In this document: positions 1-8,412 of the stretch, one piece after another | Numbering within the stretch: the stretch's first letter is position 1 | Layout: the number at the start of each line of letters is the position of its first letter | NCBI GenBank assembly: GCA_031082285.1 | Contig: JAVHLK010000009.1 | Location: 1-64,000, forward strand | Reading direction: 5' to 3' | DNA length: 64,000 bases | Origin: Desulfomonilaceae bacterium | Lineage (GTDB): Bacteria > Desulfobacterota > Desulfomonilia > Desulfomonilales > Desulfomonilaceae | The notes under the pieces: model-generated | What the model saw: the letters and a program-made list of their open reading frames with translations, nothing else | Database searches by the model: none | What the model was told of the DNA's origin: nothing | Program-made: the position numbers and the translations under genes

Positions 1-314
1 GCGAAGCAATCTCAGCTCACCGGAATCCGCGACCGAATTTAGGAAACGGAGCACTAAGTAATTTGCCGTAGCCCGGGCCTCAGTGGCCGGAGTTCTCACA
101 TTCCCGGTCGCAGGCTCGGGAACGAGACAAGTTCGGTACCGCATTTTCGGCAGCCTTCGTAGGATCCGGCGAGCACACCCTCACCCGTAAATGAATAGAT
201 ACCAGGGGCCTCCGGGTGAACTACTCCATTGTACGTTTCAATGCATGGGTCTTCTTGTGGTAAAGTCGACGTTGCGCAGCAAGCGTGTGACACGAAGTCA
301 GGAGGACCCGCCGC
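1..314. other. Leader region with no confident gene; partial dispersed repeat
   Basis: No convincing gene. A partial copy of the dispersed repeat called R1 here lies at about 67-105 (core cgtagcccgggcctc). Bases 1-20 resemble the 'gcgaagcaatctc' repeat seen elsewhere in the window. On the minus strand an open frame ends at 96 with a CxxCG motif (residues GCRKCGTE), but it lacks a convincing start and ribosome site; it may be a gene remnant. Confidence 0.5.
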
Positions 315-1277
315 GTGCCCATCATTTCCCAATCCTCGTATCAACCACATTGGCCGTTTACCAATCCGCATGTACAAACGGTCTTCCCAACACTGTTCCG
401 CAAGGTCACTGGGGTCCGCTATCGCAGAGAGAGGATCGAGACTCCGGACGGAGATTTCATAGACCTCGACTTCTCCGAAACGGCCGCGGACAAGGCGGTC
501 GTCATTCTCCACGGCTTGGAAGGCGATTCGTCACGGAATTACGTGCTCGGCATGGTGAAGGCGTTCAATCAGAGCGGCCGGGATGCCGTTGCCATGAATT
601 TCAGAGGTTGCAGCGGCGAGTGCAACGGAAAGTTGCGCTTCTATCACAGCGGGGACACTGCGGACTTGCACACCGTCGTCACTCACTTGTCGGAGCAGTA
701 CCGTTATTCCCAGGTTGCACTCATTGGGTTCAGTCTCGGCGGCAATGTGGTTCTCAAGTATCTTGGAGAACGGGGCGACTCCGTGTTGCCGGAAATCCGC
801 AAGGCCGCGGCGTTTTCGGTGCCCTGCGACCTGGCATCGAGTTCGAATAGGATTTCGGAACCGTCCAACCGGATTTATCTCAAGCGGTTTCTGCGGATGC
901 TCAGGAAAAAGATCCGGATGAAGATGCAGGTAATGCCGGATTTCATAGACGACCGCGGCTATGAAACGATCAGGTCCTTCAAGGAATTCGACGACCGGTA
1001 CACCGCTCCCATGAACGGGTTCAAAAACGCGGAGGATTACTGGGAAAAGTCTTCGTGCAAACCGTTTCTCACGTCCATCGCGGTGCCGACGATTCTGATC
1101 AGTGCCGCGGACGACCCGTTCCTTCCCGACTCGTGCTATCCCCGAATGGAAGCCCTGGAAAATCCCTTCCTGTCGCTGGAAATTCCCGGGCACGGCGGCC
1201 ATGTGGGGTTTGTGGCTTTCACCGAACAGGGACGATATTGGTCCGAGTCCCGAGCGGTGGAGTTCGTCAACGCATGA
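315..1277 (+). CDS. YheT-family alpha/beta hydrolase
   Basis: Predicted cytoplasmic alpha/beta-fold hydrolase of the YheT/EMB8 family (COG0429), 320 aa, the usual length. The N-terminal NPHVQT signature, the oxyanion-side HGLEG motif and the nucleophile elbow GFSLGGN are all visible; the C-terminal part holds the expected acid (ADDPF region) and the catalytic histidine in the GHGGHVGF segment. The GTG start at 315 is preceded by AGGAGG with 9 nt spacing, which fixes the start. The physiological substrate of the family is uncertain (esters or lipids have been suggested), so no specific reaction is claimed. It is followed after about 100 bp by an NTP_transf_5 gene in the same direction. Confidence 0.85.
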   Translation: MPIISQSSYQPHWPFTNPHVQTVFPTLFRKVTGVRYRRERIETPDGDFIDLDFSETAADKAVVILHGLEGDSSRNYVLGMVKAFNQSGRDAVAMNFRGCSGECNGKLRFYHSGDTADLHTVVTHLSEQYRYSQVALIGFSLGGNVVLKYLGERGDSVLPEIRKAAAFSVPCDLASSSNRISEPSNRIYLKRFLRMLRKKIRMKMQVMPDFIDDRGYETIRSFKEFDDRYTAPMNGFKNAEDYWEKSSCKPFLTSIAVPTILISAADDPFLPDSCYPRMEALENPFLSLEIPGHGGHVGFVAFTEQGRYWSESRAVEFVNA

Positions 1278-1375
1278 CGGAGGCATAACAGACCATTACT
1301 GATAAGATTTCCGAAACACGGTCTCTCATAGTCGATACGGTTCACGGTCGTGATCCACGACCCGGTGCCGTCCCG

Positions 1376-2383
1376 ATGTGGACCGATGGGCATGTTGAGG
1401 TCGCGCGGGCACACCTGCTCGGCCCGTGGCTGTACCATGAACTCCTCAACAGTCACCGGTCCGGCGTTTCGGACGGAATGTTATCGGTTCTCCGTAGAGA
1501 CTACCTGCATTCCTCCCTGGCTTCCATGGAGCGGGATGCTCGCCTGAAACGGCTGCTTGCTTCCTTTGATGCCCGCGGAATCCGCGTGGTGCTCCTGAAA
1601 GGGGCTTACCTGGGAAGGATCGTGTACCGGAACCCCGCACTCCGTCCGATGGACGACGTGGACATTCTCGTTGCGGAAGACAAATTTGAAGAAGCCAAGA
1701 ATGTGCCGGCATCGCTCGGGTACGTATTGCAGGTGGACGCGCTCGATCCGATGCACCGGGAACTCCATCCCGCACTGGCCTATGTTCACAAGAGCCGGCC
1801 TCGTGACGCAGTGGACCTGCACCGTGGATTATGGTTTATGGATTACTATCGTCTGTCGTCTTCGGTGGTTCACCAGGAGTCTTCGGAAACCGAGCTGGAG
1901 GGCCGGCGCGTCTCTTATCTCTCACCTGAACTCAACTTCATTCATGTTGCCCTGCACAACCTTACCCACTCGGGGGGGCTGCGAGATTGGCTCGACCTGG
2001 TGCTGTTGGTGACCCGATTGAGTATTGATTGGGACAGGCTTCTCGCGCTTGGTCAAACCCTGGACGTACTCCGACCGCTTCACTGGGTGCTCAAGGAGTT
2101 GTCGAGACATTGGGGAGTTGCGGTCCCGCCCCACGTGCGACAGGCCGTGGCCGAGTATGAACCTCATTGGCTTGAAGACCTGGTCATTCGGCACAGGCTC
2201 CGGTACCTATGGCGATTTGCCTCGAGATTCAGGTACATCGACGACCGCCGCGATAAGCTGGCCTATTTGCGGGTGAGTCTGTTTCCCTCTGCCGCGTACC
2301 GCAATGCGGTCGTGGGGACTACGGCGTGGGTGCCGTACCTGAGAGCCAAGTTTCGGTTGTTCGTGCATCTCGGCAGATGCTGA
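1376..2383 (+). CDS. NTP_transf_5-type nucleotidyltransferase-fold protein
   Basis: 335-aa protein with the pattern of the uncharacterised nucleotidyltransferase family PF14907: LLKG around residue 74, followed by RPMDDVDILV carrying the paired acidic residues of the Pol-beta nucleotidyltransferase fold. The C-terminal half has the helical segment with HNL and conserved Trp and Arg typical of the family. Members are often found near polysaccharide or PqqD-like genes; here it stands alone after the YheT hydrolase. The ATG at 1376 has no clear ribosome site. The frame stays open back to 1289 without an ATG, GTG or TTG, while a GGAGG lies at 1279-1283, so the start is doubtful. Substrate unknown. 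Confidence 0.7.
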   Translation: MWTDGHVEVARAHLLGPWLYHELLNSHRSGVSDGMLSVLRRDYLHSSLASMERDARLKRLLASFDARGIRVVLLKGAYLGRIVYRNPALRPMDDVDILVAEDKFEEAKNVPASLGYVLQVDALDPMHRELHPALAYVHKSRPRDAVDLHRGLWFMDYYRLSSSVVHQESSETELEGRRVSYLSPELNFIHVALHNLTHSGGLRDWLDLVLLVTRLSIDWDRLLALGQTLDVLRPLHWVLKELSRHWGVAVPPHVRQAVAEYEPHWLEDLVIRHRLRYLWRFASRFRYIDDRRDKLAYLRVSLFPSAAYRNAVVGTTAWVPYLRAKFRLFVHLGRC

Positions 2384-2461
2384 GCCGTCCCGGTTCGTTA
2401 TTCGATTTGCCGTATGCGCCCCGGCGTGCCCTGAGTTGACATTGCTCGAGCATGGATGTCC

Positions 2462-2495
2462 GGGGAAGGGACGTTTCTTTCCACGCCCCTTCCCC
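2462..2495. terminator. GC-rich hairpin between convergent genes
   Basis: GGGGAAGGG (2462-2470) and CCCTTCCCC (2487-2495) form a perfect 9-bp stem around a T-rich loop. It lies between the 3' ends of two convergent genes, so a bidirectional terminator is plausible, but no U-tract follows on either strand. Confidence 0.45.
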
Positions 2496-2521
2496 CCGTG
2501 CCGTCCTCGTGTAAACCCTTT

Positions 2522-2809
2522 CTAGAGCGCCTTAAGGAATGACTTCCATTCCGTGGCCGGCATGGTTTCGGTCTCACTTTTTCCATAGGCACGAATGAGC
2601 ATTGCCGCGCGGCCCACCTGCTGTGGGTCGTCCGATTCAACGATGTCCACGACATCGAATCGTCCCATGGTGACAAAGCTCTCTTTCCATTTCACCGCGG
2701 GACATTGAGTCTTGATCTTTTCGGACACGGCGTCGGCAAGTTTCTTGAAGCCGTCCGGGTCGTCGAACGCGTGCGGTGAAATCCGACTGAGTATGATATA
2801 CGTTGCCAT
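2522..2809 (-). CDS. GYD domain protein
   Basis: 95-aa protein matching the GYD family (PF08734), small ferredoxin-fold proteins of unknown function common in bacteria and archaea. The family-typical segment MGRFDVVDIVE lies in the middle, and the C-terminal KSETETMPA stretch corresponds to the conserved end. The start at 2809 is chosen over an upstream in-frame ATG because AAAGGAGGA lies just upstream; the upstream extension looks non-coding. It is monocistronic, convergent with the NTP_transf_5 gene and in the same direction as the upstream hisF. Confidence 0.85.
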   Translation of the reverse strand: MATYIILSRISPHAFDDPDGFKKLADAVSEKIKTQCPAVKWKESFVTMGRFDVVDIVESDDPQQVGRAAMLIRAYGKSETETMPATEWKSFLKAL

Positions 2810-2962
2810 GGCACATTCCTCCTTTGGATTTTCGAATCGGCACGGATCAGGCATCAACGTATACATTACTCATCCTGCAACCGCTTGACCATGGTTGCGG
2901 ATTCATTTTCACCCTCTTGAATGAGCCGACGTAAGAAAGGTTTTCTTGATACCGGCCCGTCT

Positions 2963-3727
2963 CTACGAGGCCACGGTAAGGCCCCTGCTCTTCAGGTACT
3001 CCTTGACCTGCCCTACGGTAAACGTGCGATAGTGGAAGACCGATGCCGCCAACAAGATGGATGCGCCTCCCGTGACTACGGCATCATAGAAATGTTCGAG
3101 CTTGCCTGCCCCGCCGGACGCGACCACCGGGACACTCACGGCATCGGAAACGGCCTTTGTAAACTCCAGATCGTAGCCGGCCAGCGTCCCGTCACCGTCC
3201 ATGCTCGTCGGAAGGATGATGCCGGCCCCCAACTCCTCACATTGCGCGGCCCATGCGATTGCGTCCTTGCCGACCGGCTTCGTGCCGCCGGCAACGACCA
3301 GTTCAAAGCCGGACGGCATCTCGGGGTTGCGCCGAGCATCCACTGCTACCGTGATGCGCTCGGATCCATACTTCTTGGCGGCATCACCGACCAGCGACGG
3401 CCGTTTCACCGCAGCGCTATTCATCGACACCTTGTGAGCCCCCGCTTCCAGAAGCAGATCGATATCCTCCAGGTCCGAAATGCCTCCCCCAACCGTCAGC
3501 GGTATGTCGATGACCGAGGCTACGTTCTTCACCCACTCCAGCCTTGTCTTTCTATTCTCAAGGGTCGCGGCGATGTCGAGCATGGCCAGCTCATCCGCTC
3601 CCTCTTTCCGGTAAAGGTCCGCGTTTTCCACGGGATCTCCTGCATCCTTCAGGTCCACGAAGTGAACGCCTTTAACGACGCGTCCGTCTTTCATGTCCAG
3701 GCACGGCATGATCTTGATGGCTTTCAT
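2963..3727 (-). CDS. hisF: Imidazole glycerol phosphate synthase cyclase subunit HisF
   Basis: 254-aa (beta/alpha)8 barrel. HisF, with the glutaminase HisH, turns PRFAR plus ammonia into IGP and AICAR in histidine biosynthesis. The catalytic aspartates are present: Asp11 in PCLDMKDG and Asp130 in AVDARR. The two phosphate sites (VGGGIS and ASGGAG) are also visible. The start has GGAGG six bases upstream. Two oddities: no hisH or other his gene is adjacent, and the usual TSMDRDGT motif reads TSMDGDGT, preceded by a proline (ILPTSMD) where leucine is common. The call is firm for the family; whether it is the main histidine enzyme or a paralog cannot be decided here. Confidence 0.88.
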   Translation of the reverse strand: MKAIKIMPCLDMKDGRVVKGVHFVDLKDAGDPVENADLYRKEGADELAMLDIAATLENRKTRLEWVKNVASVIDIPLTVGGGISDLEDIDLLLEAGAHKVSMNSAAVKRPSLVGDAAKKYGSERITVAVDARRNPEMPSGFELVVAGGTKPVGKDAIAWAAQCEELGAGIILPTSMDGDGTLAGYDLEFTKAVSDAVSVPVVASGGAGKLEHFYDAVVTGGASILLAASVFHYRTFTVGQVKEYLKSRGLTVAS

Positions 3728-3921
3728 TGATACCTCCTTCGTTTCACGAACTCCCGGAGTTTACCTCAAGTCCGACCCCATATGGGAAACTTTCATCACG
3801 TTTCCCGCCACGGCAATCATGGGGGAACCCCGATGCGGGGTCTGCTCGGAAAACCGGGAAGCCGCGTCATATCTCCCCCGAAGTCCCCGACACCATCCAT
3901 GAAGCCGACCACACCATTTCC

Positions 3922-3945
3922 CCCTAATATTAGGGCGAGCGCTCG
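3922..3945. promoter_or_regulatory. Two abutting perfect palindromes in a divergent intergenic region
   Basis: CCCTAATATTAGGG (3922-3935) is a perfect 14-bp palindrome and is followed directly by the perfect 10-bp palindrome CGAGCGCTCG (3936-3945). They lie in the 400-bp gap between the divergent hisF and metallo-hydrolase genes, where an operator would be expected. No regulator gene is adjacent. The rest of 3728-4127 shows no gene. Confidence 0.4.
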
Positions 3946-4127
3946 TTCCTCCGTCCGATTTCCGGAATTGGCTCGAAGTACACATTGACCGAGTCTCTCC
4001 GGGTGAGGTAGGTTGAACACTGCATTTCACCAGGACGCGTGCGAAGTCCTTGAAACAGACTATCGAGGAGTCGGCCGACCGTGGCGCATTGGCCTCTGTT
4101 GGACGACCATTCAAAGGAGTGACGTTG

Positions 4128-5009
4128 ATGGAGCGTAGATTCGGACCTGTATTGTTCGTTCCCGGAAGAAATTCGGGCAGATATCCGTACTGTAATTCAC
4201 TTTACGTTGAAGGGGAACTGCGTGTGGTCATCGATCCCGCATCGGACAGGAAACGCCTTCAGAGTCTACTGGAAAGCCCGGGAGTCGATGTCGCGTGGCT
4301 TTCCCATTGGCATGAGGACCATATGATGCACCTGGACTTGTTTGATGACAAGGAGTTGTGGATATCCAGGGCGGATGCACAAGCCATAGGTGATCTGAAC
4401 AGCTTCTGCGCGGCATATGGGATGACTGAATCGGAAAAGGAGTACTGGGCGCCCATGATGGTCGATCAGTTTCATTTCCGCAATCGAACGCCGAACAGGC
4501 TGATCGAACCGGAACAGCACGTCGACCTCGGCGGCGTAACGGTCGAGGTGATCTCGACTCCGGGGCACACCCCCGGCCACTGCTCTTTGTTCTTCAGGGA
4601 GCAGGGAGTCCTGTTTCTGGGCGATTACGACTTGACTCCTTTTGGGCCCTGGTACGGAGACGTTGGTTCCAGTATCGACCAAACCATGGAATCCGTGAAC
4701 CGGCTCCGATCAATTCCTGCGAGAGTGTGGATAGCAGCGCATGAGGAGGGGGTTTTTGACACGGATCCCGGCGAGCGCTGGGACAACTATCTCAAGGTCA
4801 TCGACACGCGCGATGAGAAGCTGCTGGAGTTCCTTGCGGAACCCAGGACCATGATCGACATCGAGAACGAGGGATTGGTGTACGGCAAGAACCGGGAGCC
4901 TCGGGAGTTCTTTGTTTTCGGCGAGCGTCGCCTTATGGGCAAGCACTTGGAAAGACTCGTGAAGAGGGGACTGGTAACCTCCGATGGGGTGACTTATCGA
5001 CGCGTTTGA
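4128..5009 (+). CDS. Metallo-beta-lactamase-fold hydrolase
   Basis: 293-aa MBL-fold enzyme. Zinc-binding motifs are visible in order: HWHEDH (HxHxDH) near residue 69, the histidine in STPGHTPGHC, the bridging aspartate in GDYD, and the C-terminal histidine in AAHEEG. The C-terminal ~70 residues form the winged-helix-like segment that many glyoxalase II/LACTB2-type members carry. The start at 4128 is chosen because AAAGGAG precedes it; the frame is open further upstream but lacks a ribosome site. Substrate unknown; a thioester or lactone hydrolase is possible. It stands alone, divergent from hisF. Confidence 0.85.
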   Translation: MERRFGPVLFVPGRNSGRYPYCNSLYVEGELRVVIDPASDRKRLQSLLESPGVDVAWLSHWHEDHMMHLDLFDDKELWISRADAQAIGDLNSFCAAYGMTESEKEYWAPMMVDQFHFRNRTPNRLIEPEQHVDLGGVTVEVISTPGHTPGHCSLFFREQGVLFLGDYDLTPFGPWYGDVGSSIDQTMESVNRLRSIPARVWIAAHEEGVFDTDPGERWDNYLKVIDTRDEKLLEFLAEPRTMIDIENEGLVYGKNREPREFFVFGERRLMGKHLERLVKRGLVTSDGVTYRRV

Positions 5010-5463
5010 TGCTCCATTACACTTAGGCACGGTCTTCTCGAGACCGACAACAAAGCTCATTGCGTAGGGCTCTTGGGTCCTGAGGAAGACCTGCACGTCA
5101 TGCGTGCCTCCGGCGGCCGGGGAGTCCTCGCATCTGTGAAAGGAGAAGGGGAATCCACGCCCGCATGGGTGAGCCGTCACCGTTTCCAGTCTCGTCGGCT
5201 GGTATGTTTCCTTGCTGATAACAGCGCCCCCGCGCCTGAGTTTCTTGACCAACAAATGGTAACCCCCGGCTTTGCCGGGCGCCATTTAATTCGCATGGTC
5301 TGAGAGTCCTGCAGACGTGAAGGCAATGCATTGCCTTCAGAGCAAACCCGGGGGCGATCGGGGTCAATACGACGGATCAACCGGAAGGACGTCGCCAATA
5401 TCTTGACAACTACCGGGACGAACCGGCGCAAGCCGGGAAGATGAATACGCATGTCACTACCTC
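5010..5463. other. Intergenic region with a 22-bp perfect palindrome
   Basis: No gene is seen in this 450-bp stretch. Its one striking element is a perfect palindrome at 5318-5339 (listed separately). Confidence 0.5.
5318..5339. promoter_or_regulatory. 22-bp perfect palindrome upstream of an ABC permease gene
   Basis: The bases from 5318 to 5339 (half-site tgaaggcaatg) read the same on both strands with no spacer. They lie about 150 bp upstream of the MacB-type permease gene. This could be a dimeric regulator site; the zero-length spacer makes a transcript hairpin unlikely. Confidence 0.4.
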
Positions 5464-5484
5464 ATGCCGGGAGAAGAAGTCACC

Positions 5485-6678
5485 ATGTTGGCGAGTGATT
5501 TCGCTTACGTCTGCATGCGGCAGATTGTGCGACACGGATCTCGCTATCGCGGGGTCATTGCCATCTTAGCCCTTGGAATCGCAGGACTAATAGTCCTCGC
5601 CACGCTTGGCAGATCCGTGGAACTTGCCGTCGGACGAAACCTTGAAATTCTCGGACGAGCCTGCCTGATTCAGGTGGAATGGAGTACCGACGGCAAAGCT
5701 CAGTTGGAGAAATACGGATTCGACAGGAAGGATCTGGAAAGACTCAGACAATTGCCTCTTGCCCTGCACGTGACACCCTTCGTGTCAAAGTCGTCTCAGC
5801 GATTCTTCTCTGAAGATAAAGTGATATACGGTCGGATACTGGGAGTGGAACCCTACTTCTTTGATTCACTCGACGTCCGCCTTGCGTCGGGTAGGCGGAT
5901 TACTGAAGCCGATGTGGCGGAAAAGAAATCCGTAGGTGTCATTGGTTCGACCGTCCTGGGAGAACTCTTTCCGGGCAACGGCAACGAGACGGATCGCACC
6001 CTCTGGATGGAAGGGCTGTCCGTAGAGGTGATCGGCGTCGTAGGAGGAATTGAAGACAGATCCATGGCGAGGAGCGTGATATTGCCCATTTCCGTCGCAC
6101 TGACCCGCCTCGCAGACGTAAACGGGTTCAATGGCTTCTTCGTGAGAGCCCGACATTGGAACGATGTGGAGAAATTGAAGACGCACGTCTCGTACGTACT
6201 GCTCAGCGACCACCTGGGGTATCGGGACTACATCAAGGTCCAACACTTCCCTCACATAGTCAAGACGATCAAGAAGTCCGTATTCCTGGTGAAAAGTCTC
6301 TTGGTAATTGCTCTGATCGTGATACTTCTCCTTGGCGGTCTGGGAATCATGAACATGATGTTCAATGCGGTACAGGAACGGACGCGAGATATCGGACTTT
6401 GCAAAGCGGTGGGTGCTACAGAGCATTGGATCACGATGCAATTTCTGGTGGAAGCGATCGTGATCAGCCTGACGGGGGCGCTCCTGGGAGTGGTCGCAGG
6501 CATTGTCACCGTGGAAACCCTTAAGCGGGCTCTGCACACCGTTCCGGATTACGGAGTTCTGTTGCTGAGTATAGCCGGCGGCCTGATATTCGGAATTGCC
6601 TTAGGTGCCGCTGCCGGTCTCTTTCCTGCACGGAAGGCCGGTGATCTCGATCCCGCCCAGGCCATGAGATTCGAATAG
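5485..6678 (+). CDS. MacB/FtsX-type ABC transporter permease
   Basis: 397-aa inner-membrane permease with the MacB architecture: one N-terminal membrane helix (AILALGIAGLIVLATLG region), a large periplasmic MacB_PCD domain, and a C-terminal FtsX domain with three helices. The FtsX-typical segment RTRDIGLCKAVGA follows the second helix. ATG 5485 is preferred over the in-frame ATG 5464 because a GGAGAAG lies upstream. Such permeases act in lipoprotein or peptide export with a MacB/LolD-type ATPase, but no ATPase is encoded nearby. A paralog lies convergently at 7165-8412. Confidence 0.82.
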   Translation: MLASDFAYVCMRQIVRHGSRYRGVIAILALGIAGLIVLATLGRSVELAVGRNLEILGRACLIQVEWSTDGKAQLEKYGFDRKDLERLRQLPLALHVTPFVSKSSQRFFSEDKVIYGRILGVEPYFFDSLDVRLASGRRITEADVAEKKSVGVIGSTVLGELFPGNGNETDRTLWMEGLSVEVIGVVGGIEDRSMARSVILPISVALTRLADVNGFNGFFVRARHWNDVEKLKTHVSYVLLSDHLGYRDYIKVQHFPHIVKTIKKSVFLVKSLLVIALIVILLLGGLGIMNMMFNAVQERTRDIGLCKAVGATEHWITMQFLVEAIVISLTGALLGVVAGIVTVETLKRALHTVPDYGVLLLSIAGGLIFGIALGAAAGLFPARKAGDLDPAQAMRFE

Positions 6679-6885
6679 AACTCCATTTCCTACGAATACT
6701 CCGGGAATGAGAGATTTTCGGCATGTTTCGTAAGAAATCATCGATATTTCGAGTCCGGTACCCAGGACTTGAAAAGATAAGGTACTCAGGAATTTTCTTT
6801 GTCTCACAGCGGGCGTGGACGCTTGGAGGTTCCGCCTCTTCCGAGTTGCAGCATCGCTCCTTGAGTTGGGGAGGCCATCACGCTT

Positions 6886-6990
6886 GTCATTGCGAGCACG
6901 ACCGAAGGGAGCCAACGGCAATGCCGGCCCTTCGTGAAGCGTTGAGATCGTCTCGTCGCTGCGCTCCTCGCAACGACAAGGGCGACCAGT
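6886..6990. repeat. Dispersed 'tcattgcgag...cgcaacgac' palindromic repeat
   Basis: Imperfect palindrome with ends resembling tcattgcgag and ctcctcgcaacgac; related sequences occur near 15736, 28096, 36490 and 62436. It lies in the 490-bp gap between the two convergent permease genes. The rest of 6679-7164 shows no gene. Confidence 0.6.
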
Positions 6991-7164
6991 GCGCGTGTTG
7001 AAGAACCGGGTTGGATTACCGCGAAATTCAATGCGCGGCAGTATAGTTCGTTGCTTGTTGGAGAGATGGGGTTTGCTTGGGAGCGGCCCTGCTCGAATTT
7101 CGGACTACATGGATAATTGCCGTCTGTGACGATATCGGTACGTCGCGACTTCCCAGCGGCGTGG

Positions 7165-8412
7165 TCACTCTTCGCGCATCGAGGTCACGGGATCGGCGGC
7201 GCATGCCAGCATGGCAGGATATATCCCCGCAACCAGGCCCAACGTTACCGCTCCCACCATCGCCAACGGAATACTGAGCGCAAAGATGGGGACGGACATT
7301 GCCGTTCCAAGCATAAACTGAAGGCCCAGACAGCAGATAAATCCTGCAATTATCCCGGCGATGCCTCCACGACAACTCACGATCACGGCCTCGAAAAGGA
7401 ATTGCAGGAGAATGTCCGGGTCTTGGGCACCGAGGGCCTTTCTCAATCCTATTTCACGCCTCCGATCCCTGACGGCGGCCAGCATGAGCATCGCGACACC
7501 CCCCCCACCTATGAGCACAGTGACCGCAGAAGCAAGAACCGCGAGGATCCGGACCATGGTCACCGTGTCTTGAACCTTTTGTATGCGGTCCGGGTAGTAA
7601 TATACCCGAATCGATCGGGCAGTGTGTATTCGATGGTGCGCGCGCAGAATTTCCGCGACTTTTGTCGCGATGGCGGGAACATTCCCCCAATGATCCGCGC
7701 GAAGACGGATTGCTTTGAGGTCGTACAGTCCTTGAAGTCGATGACGTGCCGTAGAGAGAGGTATGAACGCTGTGTTCCGACTGTCCAGGCCCTGTATCCC
7801 GCCGAGGGTCCCTATGACGACACAGCTCATACCTCCGAGCAGGATATGTTTGCCCACAGGATCCGTCCCTTGGAACAGGGTTTCCACCAGAGTTGATCCC
7901 AAAACGCACACAGGAGCCTTGCTGTGTTCGTGTGAGGCGTTCGTGAGGCTTCCTTCCAGAACCGAGGCCATGATGGTGCTCCAAAAGGCATAATGTACTC
8001 CCGTGACCGTGACGACCATGCTCTCCTGATAGAAGCCGGCTTCAAAATTTCCCAGAGATACATGCGGAGCCACGACCATCACATGGGGGATCCGGCCGAG
8101 AGCATCTACGTCTTCATCGGTAAAACTGCCCGGATGGCGGCTTCCGTCTTCGACCATCTCCACGTCAACTATGGTGGACCGTCCCAAGATAGTCAGATGA
8201 CGTCCCATCTCCTGTTCCACCGAATCGCCGATGTTAACCACGACAATCAGTCCGGCAACCCCGCAGGCAACCGCGACGATAACGCTCCGGTACCTTCGCC
8301 TGTTCCTGAGGACCAGAAGAATACTCATCCGTAGCAGGTCACGATAGCGAGGTCTGAGTGTTGTCAGCTGCACGTCCAAGATTAATCCGTTACGTGACAA
8401 GCTTAATTTCAC
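7165..8412 (-). CDS. MacB/FtsX-type ABC transporter permease (paralog)
   Basis: 415-aa permease with the same layout as 5485-6678: N-terminal helix (VACGVAGLIVVVNIG), periplasmic MacB_PCD domain, and C-terminal FtsX domain with RRREIGLRKALGA. The two proteins share recognisable stretches after helix 1 (GRxLxILGR). The GTG at 8412 is chosen because AAGGAG lies upstream at good spacing; the frame is open to 8592, but that extension is arginine/proline-rich without family support. The protein lacks an ATPase partner in the window. The convergent placement of two paralogs suggests an inverted duplication, which is inference. Confidence 0.8.
   Translation of the reverse strand: MKLSLSRNGLILDVQLTTLRPRYRDLLRMSILLVLRNRRRYRSVIVAVACGVAGLIVVVNIGDSVEQEMGRHLTILGRSTIVDVEMVEDGSRHPGSFTDEDVDALGRIPHVMVVAPHVSLGNFEAGFYQESMVVTVTGVHYAFWSTIMASVLEGSLTNASHEHSKAPVCVLGSTLVETLFQGTDPVGKHILLGGMSCVVIGTLGGIQGLDSRNTAFIPLSTARHRLQGLYDLKAIRLRADHWGNVPAIATKVAEILRAHHRIHTARSIRVYYYPDRIQKVQDTVTMVRILAVLASAVTVLIGGGGVAMLMLAAVRDRRREIGLRKALGAQDPDILLQFLFEAVIVSCRGGIAGIIAGFICCLGLQFMLGTAMSVPIFALSIPLAMVGAVTLGLVAGIYPAMLACAADPVTSMREE

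Noticed and set aside
2921-3730. 269-aa plus-strand open frame over hisF
   Set aside because: Exact antisense of hisF; composition is Arg/His/Gly-rich without any domain, and hisF has a strong family match and ribosome site.
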